Positions 11,671 through 12,627 of a stretch of 12,627 bases of DNA are shown here, in pieces (the stretch's first letter is position 1; each line of letters starts with the position of its first letter). Made by a program: the position numbers and the translations under genes. This DNA is from PALSA-1004 sp947474275. GTDB taxonomy: Bacteria; Pseudomonadota; Gammaproteobacteria; Burkholderiales; SG8-41. Under the pieces are notes generated by a model that was not told the origin of the DNA, ran no database searches, and saw only the letters and a list, made by a program, of their open reading frames with translations. The DNA lies in the NCBI GenBank assembly GCA_947474275.1, contig CANJHY010000142.1:1-12627 (forward strand), read 5' to 3'.

Positions 11671-12627
11671 CTATTGCTTGCCTTTCAGCCCCGCTTCCTG
11701 CACCAGGCGCGCCCATTTCCTGAGATCCGCTTCGAGCAATGCCCTGAACTGCGCTGGCGTATCGATTTCCACCTGCGCGCCTTCGTTGATCAGCACCGAC
11801 TTTACCTGTTCCGTGCGCAGGACCGAGGCGACGTCGGTGTTGATCTGTTCGACGATTTTGCGTGGTGTGCCCGCGCGCGTTACCCAACCATACCATGCTG
11901 AAAATGCGTACCCTTTCACGCCCGACTCCGCCACGGTAGGCAGGTCCGGCAGCAGCGGCAACCGTGTCGCGCTGGTGATCGCGAGTGCCCGTAACTTGCC
12001 GGATCGTAAATGCGGAATCGCGCTGGGCACGGAATAAAATGCGAGCTTCACATGCCCGCCCAGCAAATCGATCATCGCCGGCCCCGCGCCCTTGTACGGG
12101 ATATAGGTCATCCTGATGCCGGCAACCTGGTTGAAAAGCTCCGCTGAAAGGTGCGATGGCCCGCCGATGCCTGATATCGCGTATTGCAGCTTGTCGCCTT
12201 CCTGTTTGGCGAGCGCGATCAGTTCTGGTATCGACTTTGCCGGCAGCGACGGATGCGTTACCACGATATTGGGCGTATCCATGACGCGGGTAATGGGCGC
12301 GAAGTCGCGCAGGAGATCGTAAGGCAGGCCGTCTTTCATGCTGGGTAACACGGCGTGCGTGAGAATGATCTGCAACAGCGTGTGTCCGTCCGCAGGCGTG
12401 TTGGCTGCGATGCCGGCACCGATCGCGCCATCTCCACCGGGCCGGTTATCGACGATGACTGACTTACCCCATTTTTCGGCAAGCTCCCTGCCGAGCAGCC
12501 GCGCGACGAGGTCCGAGCCGCCGCCGGGCGGATAAGGGACGATCAGCCGGACGGGTCTTTCCGGGTATTGCTGGGCATGCACGGCGGGAGAGAAGCCTGC
12601 GAATGCAAGTAACCCAAAGGCAAGATA
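11671..12627 (-). CDS. Periplasmic tripartite tricarboxylate-type binding protein (TctC/Bug family), 5' end off the window
   Basis: The frame runs from the right edge to TAG 11673-11671 and gives at least 318 residues. The first visible residues, YLAFGLLAFAGFSPAVHA, are the hydrophobic and cleavage part of a signal peptide, so only a few start codons are missing; an internal GTG at 12582 is not the start. Mature landmarks are QQYPERPVRLIVPYPPGGGS, DNRPGGDGAIGAG, IPYKGAGPAM, GKLRALAITSATR and a C-terminus LRKWARLVQEAGLKGK. It is a complete mature Bug receptor on the strand opposite to the other three. It is followed after 63 bp by the CapA-like gene, probably in one transcript. Ligand unknown. 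Confidence 0.92.
   Translation of the reverse strand, partial: YLAFGLLAFAGFSPAVHAQQYPERPVRLIVPYPPGGGSDLVARLLGRELAEKWGKSVIVDNRPGGDGAIGAGIAANTPADGHTLLQIILTHAVLPSMKDGLPYDLLRDFAPITRVMDTPNIVVTHPSLPAKSIPELIALAKQEGDKLQYAISGIGGPSHLSAELFNQVAGIRMTYIPYKGAGPAMIDLLGGHVKLAFYSVPSAIPHLRSGKLRALAITSATRLPLLPDLPTVAESGVKGYAFSAWYGWVTRAGTPRKIVEQINTDVASVLRTEQVKSVLINEGAQVEIDTPAQFRALLEADLRKWARLVQEAGLKGKQ

Overview
The window looks like chromosomal DNA of a GC-rich betaproteobacterium, most likely of the Burkholderiales or a relative. The main reason is four full-length or near full-length tripartite-tricarboxylate-type periplasmic binding proteins (TctC/Bug family), a family greatly expanded in that group. Around them are soluble catabolic enzymes typical of the same neighbourhoods: MmgE/PrpD, carboxymuconolactone decarboxylase-like, SDR and CaiB/BaiF proteins. 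This assignment rests on recognised families only, as no search was run.

Left part (1-3721) is an accessory, mosaic region, visibly more A/T-rich than the rest. It opens with the last 39 codons of a transposase-like protein ending in a helix-turn-helix. A 65-bp near-perfect direct repeat (253-317 and 1469-1533, two mismatches) then brackets a complete Bug gene. Each repeat copy carries the promoter-proximal sequence and first nine codons of the next gene, so the left copy is a truncated gene start. That next gene (1506-3062) is the most interesting one here. It joins an N-terminal CoiA-like zinc-ribbon to a C-terminal formylglycine-generating-enzyme-fold (C-type-lectin-like) domain. The domain lacks the catalytic cysteines, and its last ~35 codons have the pattern of a variable region diversified by a diversity-generating retroelement (DGR). 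No reverse transcriptase or template repeat is in the window. Two small hypothetical genes follow. The region ends at the 3' end of a tRNA-Val(CAC) gene, a classic integration boundary.

Middle part (3797-10334, all + strand) is a catabolic/uptake cluster: mmgE/prpD-family gene, Bug protein, carboxymuconolactone-decarboxylase-like protein, Bug protein, SDR protein, CaiB/BaiF CoA-transferase. The first Bug gene here has its ribosome site and start codon duplicated by a 54-bp tandem duplication. The SDR gene is flanked on both sides by imperfect inverted repeats built from a GGACGCAAAGGA-type motif, one of which holds a nested 26-bp hairpin insertion.

Right part (10335-12627, - strand) holds a Bug gene running off the right edge and, downstream of it, a CapA-type metallophosphoesterase-like gene. 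They converge on the CaiB gene, and a short decayed Bug fragment lies between. A likely reading is that the Bug proteins bind organic acids in the periplasm while the enzymes activate or degrade them as CoA or lactone intermediates. The actual substrate cannot be read from the sequence, and no TctA/TctB membrane subunits are present.
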